Source: Shewanella sp. KX20019 (lineage in GTDB: Bacteria; Pseudomonadota; Gammaproteobacteria; Enterobacterales; Shewanellaceae). Taken from it: a DNA stretch of 64,000 nt. The position numbers and the translations under genes were made by a program. This document shows, piece by piece, positions 43,777 to 51,505 of this stretch. The notes under the pieces were generated by a model. It did not search any database and was not told the DNA's origin. It saw nothing but the letters and a program-made list of their open reading frames with translations. Within the stretch, counting starts at the first letter, position 1, and the number at the start of each line of letters is the position of its first letter. The stretch lies in the NCBI RefSeq assembly GCF_016757755.1, contig NZ_CP068437.1, forward strand, positions 4,588,001 to 4,652,000, written 5' to 3'.

Positions 43777-45618
43777 CTAACACGATGAATGGGTTAGCTG
43801 ATGGTAAAGCTGCGGCAACTTTGTCGGTAGCTGGCTTGGGTTAACAATCACACTGAAGCCGTTACTGCCGAAAATATAGGGCAGATACTGGTCAGCTTTT
43901 TGATCTATGGTGATGCAAAATGGTACGAGTCCGAGGCGCCGGGCGGCGATGATGGCTTGGCGGGTATCTTCAATGCCATATCTGCCGTCGTAATTATCGA
44001 TATCGTTGGGTTTACCATCAGTCAAAATCAGTAACAGTTTCCGATGCTGAGTCTGTTCGGCTAAAATGCGGCTGGCTTGGCGAATTGCCGCCCCCATACG
44101 GGTGTAGAACCCCGGGCGTAAACTAAGTATGCGCCCACGAGTATGGTCATTATAAGGTTCGGCAAAATTCTTCAATAATGTAAACCGAACATGATGGCGT
44201 TTTACCGACGAAAAACCATAAATCGCAAAAGGATCTCCCACAGCCGATAATGCCTCACTAAATAGCAACATGCTGTCCTTAATAACATCTATGACCCTGT
44301 GCTCATTATTGATATAGGCATCTGTGGACATTGAAAGATCTGATAATAAAAGAGTACTGATATCGCGCTGACGGCTCTGAAACCTAAGGTAGAGACCAGT
44401 ATCATGCGCCAGCGATGTTTTGCTTTCAATATGGAAATCCAGCCAAGCACTTAAATCAACCTCGTCGCCTGTAGACTGAGATTTTTGCCAATTTTTAATA
44501 CTTTGTAACTGCTGGAATTGTTGGCGGATTTTGTTTGCGGCTGACGCTAATGATACCGGTAGGGCAAGTGGCTGGCTATCTTTAGGTAGCATAGGCTGCA
44601 ACAAGCAGCGCTCGGGGATTAATTGATTAGATCTAAAATCCCACTCTGGCAAGATGATACCTTTTCCCAGGGGCTGATCATCTTCAATGGCAGCGGGCAG
44701 ATCGAGATCAATCTTCAGTTTGGCGGTTTTCTGCCGTGAGCCTTTTGCCACCGTAATAATATCAAGATCCTCTGCGACTCTTTGAGCGTCGTCATCTTCA
44801 GTGTCGTCTTCGGCACGGTTCACTCGCGAAAACTCACTCCAAGAAAACAGGTTCTCTAAACGAAATACCATCAAGCTATCTTTGCTGTCATCCTCTTCAA
44901 CTCGCTGTGATTTTTTCCTTGCTTGCAGGCTTTCTTGTGGTGTCATCAACGATGATTCTTGTTCCTCTTCACAATCGATATCTGACGCATTAAATGGGTT
45001 AGCCTTAATATTTTCATTGGGATATAGCCACAGATAAATCGCTTGAGGAGCATAGCTAGCCACAGGGAAATCAATGGGAGTTTCAGGGTAAAGAATCGCC
45101 TGTATGACAGCGTGTTCGAGCGGTTGCAGGGACTTAGGTAACGACGCTAATGGCGTGCGTAGCTTGAGCATCGCAGCTGCAAGTCGTGCATAGCGCGGCC
45201 TCAATGTCGGAAAGATAGCTAATACTTTCGTCACTGCCGCCTGATTGTCTCTAGCCCAGTGATTAAAATGAGTTGGACTATGAGCAGCAAGCGCCACCAG
45301 CCACAAGTAAAGTTCTTTATTAAGTTGCTGCGTATCAAAAATGGCAATCGATAGCGGTAGTCTTAGGCTAGTTTCATCCTGCCACGCAAGGCTGATTTGC
45401 TGCTTAGCACCCGAAATTTTATCGAGCAGTTTTCTGCGAGCATAATAGTCACGCGGTACGGCGGCTTCGACACGTTTTGTCGGCGCGCCGCCTAATGCTC
45501 GAAAGACCACCCCTGCAGATTTTTTTATCTCATCAAACTCAACTCGGGCATGATCAAACTCTGTGTGGCTCTTTTGCACAATATACCTGTGCCAGATACT
45601 ACCAACCCATTCTTCCAT
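43777..45618 (-). CDS. norD: NorD, von Willebrand factor A protein for nitric oxide reductase activation
   Basis: NorD pairs with NorQ to mature nitric oxide reductase. The 613-residue protein begins MEEWVGSIWHRYI, a common NorD start. It carries a C-terminal VWA domain with a MIDAS-like motif (LLLSDLSMSTDAY, about residue 425) and the late LLLILTDGKPNDIDNYDGRYGIEDT. The middle (about 205-330) is acidic and variable. It lies 98 bp after norB; the ribosome site before ATG 45618 is poor. Confidence 0.93.
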   Translation of the reverse strand: MEEWVGSIWHRYIVQKSHTEFDHARVEFDEIKKSAGVVFRALGGAPTKRVEAAVPRDYYARRKLLDKISGAKQQISLAWQDETSLRLPLSIAIFDTQQLNKELYLWLVALAAHSPTHFNHWARDNQAAVTKVLAIFPTLRPRYARLAAAMLKLRTPLASLPKSLQPLEHAVIQAILYPETPIDFPVASYAPQAIYLWLYPNENIKANPFNASDIDCEEEQESSLMTPQESLQARKKSQRVEEDDSKDSLMVFRLENLFSWSEFSRVNRAEDDTEDDDAQRVAEDLDIITVAKGSRQKTAKLKIDLDLPAAIEDDQPLGKGIILPEWDFRSNQLIPERCLLQPMLPKDSQPLALPVSLASAANKIRQQFQQLQSIKNWQKSQSTGDEVDLSAWLDFHIESKTSLAHDTGLYLRFQSRQRDISTLLLSDLSMSTDAYINNEHRVIDVIKDSMLLFSEALSAVGDPFAIYGFSSVKRHHVRFTLLKNFAEPYNDHTRGRILSLRPGFYTRMGAAIRQASRILAEQTQHRKLLLILTDGKPNDIDNYDGRYGIEDTRQAIIAARRLGLVPFCITIDQKADQYLPYIFGSNGFSVIVNPSQLPTKLPQLYHQLTHSSC

Positions 45619-45716
45619 AAGAGGTTAAATTATCTCCCTTGTGCAGTAGATTGAGCTCAAGCTGACGCCAATCAATGGGGGCGGCTTCAATTACAGTGCA
45701 GCAATTAGATACACTT

Positions 45717-47123
45717 TCACTCAACTTCGCCCCTTTTTTCTACCGCTTTCCTATCAACCAAAAAGTTGCACAAATAGGTGATCAGACCAACTAAGAATAC
45801 CACTCCTGCAGCTTCTCTTGCCCAGTAGAAAATAGAGAGTTTATCTTGGGTGGCCATAAAGTTCAGTGCCTCACCGTTTTCAGGAATACGCTGTAACCAG
45901 ACTTGCAAAATTCCGGCCCCGGTTAAAAATAGAGTAATAAAGACCATTGCGACAGTCATCAACCAGAATCCCCACATCTCAATCACCTGCGCCTTATTAC
46001 TCGACGCCTCGCCAACACCTCTTAGCTTAGGCATAGCGTAGGAAATGATAGTGAGTACTATCATGGCATAAGCACCATAAAAGGCCATGTGGCCATGGGC
46101 AGCGGTGATTTGGGTGCCATGAGTATAATAATTAACAGGTGCCAAGGTGTGTAAGAATCCCCAAACGCCTGCGCCTAAAAATGCCATTACTGCGGTGCCC
46201 AATGCCCAAAGAGTAGCTGCCTTATTAGGATGCTCACGGCGACGATTATTGACCATATTGAATGCGTACAGCACCATAGCAAAGAAAGGCAACGGTTCAA
46301 TGGCTGAGAATACCGAGCCTACCCACTGCCAATATCCCGGAGTTGCTAACCAGAAAAAGTGGTGTCCAGTCCCCAACAGCCCGGAAATCAACGCCATGGC
46401 TATAATCACGTAGAGCCACTTTTCAATGATCTCTCTGTCTACTCCGGTAATTTTGATCAGAATAAAGGCCAAGATGGCTCCCATAATCAATTCCCATACC
46501 CCTTCAACCCACAGGTGAACTACAAACCACCAAAAAAGTTTATCCAAGGCAATATTGGCAGGGTTATAGAATGAGAATAGGAAGAATACCGCGAGACCAA
46601 TGAGACCAGTTATCAGCACCATATTTATGACGGTCTTTCGGCCTCGAAGTATTGTCATTCCAATGTTAAACAGAAAGCCAAGACAGACAATAACAATGCC
46701 GATTTTAGTGATGGTCGGTTGCTCTAAGAACTCGCGCCCCATCGTGGGGAAGTATTCATTACCGGTGATATGGGCAAGAGTCGAGTATGGCACCAATAGG
46801 TAACCTAATATGGTTAGTGTGCCGGCCACCGCGAATACCCAAAATAGCACTATGGCTAACTTGGGGCTGTATAACTCGGTTTCAGACTCTTCCGGTACGA
46901 GGAAGTAAGCCGCTCCCATAAAGCCAAATAACAACCAAACAATGAGCAAGTTTGTATGAACCATACGAGCTACATTGAAAGGAATTGCACCGGCAAGAAA
47001 GTCACCGACGACATATTGCAGTCCCATGATGAGGCCAAAAACTATTTGACCTGCAAACAAGACTAACGCAAAAACAAAATAAGGTGTCGCCACTGATTGC
47101 GATTGAAATTTTAAAGTACTCAT
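45717..47123 (-). CDS. norB: NorB, nitric oxide reductase catalytic subunit
   Basis: NorB is the haem b/non-haem iron catalytic subunit that reduces two NO to N2O. The 468-residue, 12-helix protein is the cytochrome c-dependent type (short form, no quinol-oxidase extension). Haem and metal ligands lie in ARMVHTNLLIVW, FVVHLWVEGVWELI (with the catalytic glutamates), GTGHHFFWL and the late HGTQITAAHGHMAFYGAY. It follows norC by 3 bp. Confidence 0.97.
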   Translation of the reverse strand: MSTLKFQSQSVATPYFVFALVLFAGQIVFGLIMGLQYVVGDFLAGAIPFNVARMVHTNLLIVWLLFGFMGAAYFLVPEESETELYSPKLAIVLFWVFAVAGTLTILGYLLVPYSTLAHITGNEYFPTMGREFLEQPTITKIGIVIVCLGFLFNIGMTILRGRKTVINMVLITGLIGLAVFFLFSFYNPANIALDKLFWWFVVHLWVEGVWELIMGAILAFILIKITGVDREIIEKWLYVIIAMALISGLLGTGHHFFWLATPGYWQWVGSVFSAIEPLPFFAMVLYAFNMVNNRRREHPNKAATLWALGTAVMAFLGAGVWGFLHTLAPVNYYTHGTQITAAHGHMAFYGAYAMIVLTIISYAMPKLRGVGEASSNKAQVIEMWGFWLMTVAMVFITLFLTGAGILQVWLQRIPENGEALNFMATQDKLSIFYWAREAAGVVFLVGLITYLCNFLVDRKAVEKRGEVE

Positions 47124-47126
47124 TGC

Positions 47127-47573
47127 TTACCCCTCAATATTCGGTGGCCAACTGTTAACATCCATTTCGGCGGTGAATTTTAAGAACTCCGCCAAATCAT
47201 CAACTTGTTGCTCAGTCAAATTAAATTGAGGCATCTGACGCCGCCCCGGTACACCAAGAGGTTGAATCTTCATCCAGCCCTGCATAAAGCCTTTAAATGC
47301 ATCTAGATTGCCACCGCCACGACGAAAGTAAACATTACCCAGCTCTGGAGCATAATAGGCACCCTCTCCGATGAGCGTATGGCAACCGATACAATTATTG
47401 TCTTCCCATACCACCTTGCCTCTAGCAACTGATTCAGTGAGGTTTTCACGGTGGTCTGATTTAGGCATTTCTTTAGTGGTATGCAAGGTGAGTGCGGCAA
47501 ACAACAGTAAGAAAAAAACACTGCCGCCATAGTAGATATTTCGAGCCATACCTTTCGTAAAAGTGTCTGACAT
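47127..47573 (-). CDS. norC: NorC, nitric oxide reductase cytochrome c subunit
   Basis: NorC is the membrane-anchored cytochrome c that feeds electrons to NorB. The 148-residue protein has one N-terminal anchor helix (YYGGSVFFLLLFAALTL), one haem c site DNNCIGCHTLIGEGAYY and a methionine ligand region GRRQMPQFNLT. It is first in norC-norB-norD-dnrP-unknown. Confidence 0.97.
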   Translation of the reverse strand: MSDTFTKGMARNIYYGGSVFFLLLFAALTLHTTKEMPKSDHRENLTESVARGKVVWEDNNCIGCHTLIGEGAYYAPELGNVYFRRGGGNLDAFKGFMQGWMKIQPLGVPGRRQMPQFNLTEQQVDDLAEFLKFTAEMDVNSWPPNIEG

Positions 47574-47646
47574 ATTGCTACCCTATATTCTGGTGACTTT
47601 AATTTTTTGATTAAAGATTTTCTCAGTATAGGACAACAGAGTTTAT

Positions 47647-47660
47647 TTGCTGGATTTCAA
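47647..47660 (-). promoter_or_regulatory. Weak FNR/DNR-like site upstream of norC
   Basis: On the minus strand TTGAA-N4-AGCAA differs from the FNR-family consensus TTGAT-N4-ATCAA at two of ten positions, 74 bp before the norC start. A TATACT element lies between it and norC. Control by an FNR/DNR-type regulator is expected for nor genes, but this match is only suggestive. Confidence 0.3.
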
Positions 47661-47710
47661 CAATTGAGTCTTTAGGGTGCTGACTTTAAGACATAGGTGT
47701 CCCAAGCGTT

Positions 47711-47785
47711 TTACGGCTGATGAGCTTCAGATTGCTCGCCTGACGGTGAATAGTTAGAATGTGAGATAAATAAATCTTTTACCAT
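47711..47785 (-). pseudogene. Relic of the 5' end of a uvrB-like gene
   Basis: The 24-codon frame (ATG 47785, TAA 47711) reads MVKDLFISHSNYSPSGEQSE and then AHQP. It aligns without gaps to the start of the divergent UvrB encoded at 38802-40778 (MDKDSFILHSNYSPSGDQPE, then AIAR). The DNA matches closely over the same stretch, then similarity stops on both sides. It has the same orientation as the intact gene, and the nor cluster lies exactly between the two. Confidence 0.85.
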
Positions 47786-47852
47786 GGTAACCATTACTTG
47801 ATCACGGTGAAATTGGCATAACCACCAAAGTGTAGTTCAAGTAAGGGTAACG

Positions 47853-47896
47853 ATACCCATCCTAGCTGAAGATATAAAATTCAGTAGGATAGGTAT
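47853..47896. repeat. Dispersed hairpin-forming repeat copy
   Basis: ATACCCATCCTAGCTGAA and TTCAGTAGGATAGGTAT are near-complementary arms around GATATAAAA. The left arm matches the copies at 38580 and 23844. It sits 64 bp after the PepSY operon and could also act as a 3' hairpin. Confidence 0.7.
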
Positions 47897-47959
47897 GCAT
47901 TTTGGCAATAAAACCTTCTATCTATGGATTGTTCGGCCCAACTGCGCAACCTTGCTCAT

Positions 47960-48754
47960 TTATCTTAATTTGAATCTATAGCGCTTCAACATTAAATTCT
48001 CAATCACCCAATACAGGCCTGATAGTGATAACAACAGAGTAAGGAGTGCGAATAACCAACTGAAAGGATTGTTGAAACTACCTTGATTGAGGTAATCCAT
48101 AAAATGCAGTTTAAACATAAAATCTGCAATATCAGTTTGGTCATTTTTGTGGCCAACCAACTCGCCATTAACCGTATTGATATAGACTCGGGTCGACAGG
48201 TCATCTTGCATATTCACCAGCCACAAAGGGTTGCACTGCTTTGGCCAATCATTATGGGGTGGCGTCACCTGCTCAATACTACTGATGCTGCCAGGTCCCA
48301 TATAACTATCGATGGCGAGTTGCATCGCCAGTGGCTCATCAATATCTAAGGTTTTACCTGAGTATGCGTCGATTAACTCCTGTTGCTGGCATTGATGGCT
48401 ATAACGCTGCACTTTAGCTTCGAGTCGATAAACAGGCAGCCCTGCTAGAGTGACTAAGCTAACTGATTCAGTCTCAGGCCGAGCTTGAAGTAATGGGGCG
48501 ATTTCGAGCAGCCGCTGAGACTCAAATTTATGTTGATTTTGCTCGGTGTGATGGCTGTGATTGTACGCCATACCTTTAAGCTCATCATGGGGGGTAAGAT
48601 TGAAATAGAGCCCGCTAGTGAGCCATAACAGTAACTGAACGCTAACCAAGGCGCCTATCCAATAGTGACCCACTTTGATCCAGCGCTTCATCCGCTTACT
48701 GAGCTGATTTGTGGATCTGGTTTGTCTACTAGACTGCCGTTTTTTAATTGTCAT
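47960..48754 (-). CDS. PepSY-associated membrane protein
   Basis: A 264-residue protein of the PepSY/PiuB-like type, with one N-terminal membrane helix (IGALVSVQLLLWLTSGLYF), a large periplasmic part with PepSY-like segments, and a C-terminal helix (FSWLFALLTLLLSLSGLYWV). Start ATG 48754 follows GGAGGT by seven bases; a longer frame from 48781 lacks that. It overlaps the upstream gene stop by one base (TAATG). Such proteins occur beside TonB receptors for siderophores or haem and may act as ferric reductase-like components; here the receptor is decayed. Confidence 0.8.
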   Translation of the reverse strand: MTIKKRQSSRQTRSTNQLSKRMKRWIKVGHYWIGALVSVQLLLWLTSGLYFNLTPHDELKGMAYNHSHHTEQNQHKFESQRLLEIAPLLQARPETESVSLVTLAGLPVYRLEAKVQRYSHQCQQQELIDAYSGKTLDIDEPLAMQLAIDSYMGPGSISSIEQVTPPHNDWPKQCNPLWLVNMQDDLSTRVYINTVNGELVGHKNDQTDIADFMFKLHFMDYLNQGSFNNPFSWLFALLTLLLSLSGLYWVIENLMLKRYRFKLR

Positions 48755-49476
48755 TACAGGTACCTCCGGCGACGCTGCCAAGTGAGCAGTAGCCCGGCGA
48801 TAACGGAAATAATGGCAAGGATAGCCGTGAACAATAGCAGCTTATTGTCAATGGATTCTCCATCGTCATAATCCATGATGTGCCACTTCCAAAATAGATC
48901 GAACAAGCGCCAGTAGTCATGCCTACGCGTAACCAACTCCCCTGTAGTAGCAGACAAATACAAGGTCGTGGCAGCGCTATCATCAAAGTCCATTTGCCAC
49001 ACAGGTAGATGCCGCGCAGCCAACTCTGCAGGTCCTTTCTCTCGCAGCAGCACGACTTTGATGAGCTTTGCTTCTAGAGGAATTGATTGTTGATGCTGAA
49101 AGCCTTTGGCGATTTCTCTCGCTTGCGGCTCTGTTATTTCTGCTGACAGCTGACCTGAATTAGCATTAAGTAAAAAGACTTTCCCCTTGAGTTCTATGCG
49201 GTAGTAATGCTGGCTTGCCAATCGCTTTAAACTGATCTCATCGGCATCTGGATAGCGCTGATACACGGCTGATATCGGGTATTTAATCTGCTTTGCATCG
49301 ATATGAACAACACTCTGCTTGCCAATATAGTCGCCCCGTATAAAATTAATATCCATCAATACAAAGTAGCTGCCGGTAACCGACCAGATCACGATAGGTA
49401 TGACAAGTGCCAACATCAGCCATCTATGGAGGAAGTGCGCGGAAAACACCCGCTTAATTTTTTTTATTAGGCTCAA
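48754..49476 (-). CDS. PepSY-domain membrane protein
   Basis: A 240-residue protein with N- and C-terminal membrane helices (MLALVIPIVIWSVTGSYFVL and KLLLFTAILAIISVIAGLLL) and a periplasmic PepSY-like domain between. It appears to start at TTG 49476, since the next ATG (Met21) would cut the first helix. It is coupled to the next PepSY gene and lies just after the TonB receptor remnant on the same strand, the usual order of receptor followed by PepSY proteins in iron-uptake operons. Confidence 0.8.
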   Translation of the reverse strand: MSLIKKIKRVFSAHFLHRWLMLALVIPIVIWSVTGSYFVLMDINFIRGDYIGKQSVVHIDAKQIKYPISAVYQRYPDADEISLKRLASQHYYRIELKGKVFLLNANSGQLSAEITEPQAREIAKGFQHQQSIPLEAKLIKVVLLREKGPAELAARHLPVWQMDFDDSAATTLYLSATTGELVTRRHDYWRLFDLFWKWHIMDYDDGESIDNKLLLFTAILAIISVIAGLLLTWQRRRRYL

Positions 49477-49604
49477 AATAATTACTGACCTTTTATTATT
49501 GTTATTGTTTTAAGTAAGTCTATTGCCGACCTTTTGTGCGACCCTATCTTTAATCCTATGCTTAACTCTGGCTACCAAGGCTTTAAGCAAGTAGCGAACT
49601 TGCG

Positions 49605-49838
49605 CTATAAACTCCATTTCAGCGCAATATAATAGCGACGCCCGACTAAGTATTAGGTCTTACCGTCGGTATAACTTTGATGATATGGCGCATCTTTATC
49701 AAATAGATTATCAACTCCCCCAGTTAACGCAATGCTGTCATCCATTTGATAGCGAACCTGCACATTATGGTAAGTCACAGCATCAACTGAAACAGGATAG
49801 CTTTCGTTATGTCTGTAGGGTTGCGAAACTGAAACCAT
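49605..49838 (-). pseudogene. 3' end of a decayed TonB-dependent receptor gene
   Basis: In one frame the minus strand encodes the last part of a siderophore-type receptor: VTYHNVQVRYQM, LTGGVDNLFDKDAPY (the conserved NLFDK motif), then TDGKT, a TAA stop at 49653-49655, then YLVGRRYYIALKWSL and a true stop at 49605. The last strand has the normal outer-membrane ending. The stop is most simply a Tyr codon changed to TAA. Everything upstream of about codon 80 from the end is missing, replaced by the promoter of the RIC gene. It once formed an operon with the two PepSY genes. Confidence 0.85.
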
Positions 49839-49998
49839 AGATGCATCGTGAGGTGATTATCTAAACCAATTCAAATTTACTGCACGTTCTGCCACTAGAC
49901 AGTCACAATCAAATTATCTGCATACCTCTAAAGTAATGTTTTGACTCAAAAGTGTGATTACCCGAGCATTTAACTCAAGTAATGTTTGCGACCAACAA

Positions 49999-50021
49999 AA
50001 GATACAAATAATATGCATGTT
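49999..50021 (+). promoter_or_regulatory. NsrR operator upstream of the RIC gene
   Basis: AAGATACAAATAATATGCAT followed by GTT fits the NsrR consensus of two AAGATGCAT-like half sites in inverted order, with a full ATGCAT on the right. It lies 29 bp before the RIC start, over the expected promoter. NsrR is the nitric oxide-sensing repressor that controls ytfE/RIC genes in gammaproteobacteria. Confidence 0.7.
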
Positions 50022-50049
50022 ATATTATTGCAGTTTTTGGAGTGCCATC

Positions 50050-50757
50050 ATGTCTCAATCAAAAGAAGTGTTACTTAATACTCGTGTCGGAGAATTGGTC
50101 GCTAGTGACTTCCGTACAGCCCATATTTTTAGTCAGTTTGGTATCGATTTTTGTTGCGGTGGTGGGATATCTTTAGAACGCGCGATTACACGCTTTGAAG
50201 CAGATGAAGACCAACTTATCAATGCCCTACTAGCGTTAGACGAAAACGCAGAACAGGGTCAAGGGCTTGCAGAGTTACCACTGCCCGATCTGCTTAACTA
50301 TATTGAAGCAACACATCACACTTATGTGAGAGAAAAGACACCTTTACTCATTGAATACAGTCAAAAAATGGTGCGTGCACATGGTGAGAATCATAGCGAG
50401 ATAAAGCCATTAGCGGGCTGGATCAATGCGCTTGTCAATGACTTAATGCCGCACTTAATGAAAGAGGAACAGATCCTGTTTCCAGCCATTCTAGGGCTGC
50501 ATAACCAGGTGCAAACTCAAACTTGTTTTGGTCATATCAGTAATCCAATTAATGCCATGCTACATGAGCATGATGAAGCGTTGCAGATTATGGAAAGGAT
50601 CAGTGAACTCACCAATGGCTTCGAGCCACCAGAGTATGCCTGTACCACATGGAGAGTTTGTTATGCCACCCTAGCTGAATTTCAAGCGGATCTAAAGCAA
50701 CACATCTATATTGAAAACAACGTATTATTCCCGCAAGCGGTTGCGTTAACGGCTTAA
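50050..50757 (+). CDS. ytfE: RIC (YtfE/ScdA), di-iron iron-sulfur cluster repair protein
   Basis: This cytoplasmic di-iron hemerythrin-like protein repairs iron-sulfur clusters damaged by nitric oxide or peroxide. The 235-residue product starts MSQSKEVLL at ATG 50050, seven bases after GGAG. The N-terminal ScdA domain has the paired cysteines FGIDFCCGGG. The hemerythrin-like domain has iron ligands in EATHHTYVREKTP, RAHGENHSEI, PHLMKEEQILFPA, MLHEHDEALQIM and KQHIYIENNVLFP. It is preceded by an NsrR-type operator and stands near the nor genes. Confidence 0.95.
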   Translation: MSQSKEVLLNTRVGELVASDFRTAHIFSQFGIDFCCGGGISLERAITRFEADEDQLINALLALDENAEQGQGLAELPLPDLLNYIEATHHTYVREKTPLLIEYSQKMVRAHGENHSEIKPLAGWINALVNDLMPHLMKEEQILFPAILGLHNQVQTQTCFGHISNPINAMLHEHDEALQIMERISELTNGFEPPEYACTTWRVCYATLAEFQADLKQHIYIENNVLFPQAVALTA

Positions 50758-50764
50758 AGAAATA

Positions 50765-50796
50765 GAGCCAGCTTTAGCTAACAGCTGGCTCATTTA
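50765..50796. terminator. Convergent terminator between RIC and yigB
   Basis: The arms GAGCCAGCT and AGCTGGCTC (one strand order as read) flank a nine-base loop. The hairpin overlaps the last codons of yigB and is shared by the two converging genes; the T tails are modest. Confidence 0.65.
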
Positions 50797-51505
50797 GTCG
50801 CGCTAAACATTGAATATCATCAATTTCTATATTGGGTAAGTGGGACTGCGAAGTCGCTTTTCTTATCGCACCAAATCCTGGGTTGAGCCACACCGTCTGG
50901 CACCCTGCACGCCTTGCACCATCAACATCGCTACCCGCATTGTCGCCAACGTGAAGCATATTTACCGGTGGAATAGCTAACCTCTGTGCAGCCTGTACAA
51001 ACATATCTTTTGCCGGTTTTTGCTTTACCCCTTGGCCAGGGTGCAGCACAAATTCAAATATTCCGTCGAGTCCAATACGTTGATGATCTACATTACCATT
51101 GGTGATCCCAACTAAGCGATAGCGTTGTTTTAATGCATACAGTAACTCCACCACCTCTTTCGATACTGCAAACTGACTTCGATATAAAATAAACTGCTCA
51201 AGCACGGCATTAGCACCCTCTTTGGCAACTTCAGCATCATAACCTAGCATCAGTAATCCACGCTCCAGCATCACCACACGCGCTAAGCTAGTGTCATGGC
51301 GAAGATCCGGTGCATGCTTTAGCAGATCAAACTTCAATCTATGCCAATCGCGTAACTGCCACTGTTTAGATTTAGGATAGTGTTGCTGTAGAAACTGCTG
51401 CGAGGCTGCTTCAGCTTTTTGAATAATCGGCCGATTGTCATACAGCGTATCATCTAAATCAAAGCTAATAGCGCTAAAGCTTTGCGGCCTAATAAACACC
51501 TTCAT
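50774..51505 (-). CDS. yigB: YigB-like HAD-family phosphatase
   Basis: The 243-residue haloacid dehalogenase-family hydrolase has motif I SFDLDDTLYDNRP, motif II LVGITNGNVDHQ, the motif III lysine near VKQKPAKDMF and motif IV HVGDNAGSDVDGARRAG. In E. coli YigB is an FMN and riboflavin-pathway phosphatase. It overlaps xerC by 4 bp and is last of the lptM-lysA-dapF-DUF484-xerC-yigB run, as in E. coli. Confidence 0.92.
   Translation of the reverse strand: MKVFIRPQSFSAISFDLDDTLYDNRPIIQKAEAASQQFLQQHYPKSKQWQLRDWHRLKFDLLKHAPDLRHDTSLARVVMLERGLLMLGYDAEVAKEGANAVLEQFILYRSQFAVSKEVVELLYALKQRYRLVGITNGNVDHQRIGLDGIFEFVLHPGQGVKQKPAKDMFVQAAQRLAIPPVNMLHVGDNAGSDVDGARRAGCQTVWLNPGFGAIRKATSQSHLPNIEIDDIQCLARLNEPAVS

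Noticed and set aside
47597..47616. Palindrome CTTTAAT-N6-ATTAAAG just before norC as a regulator site
   Set aside because: It is AT-only apart from the outer bases and could be chance in AT-rich promoter DNA; no known regulator fits.
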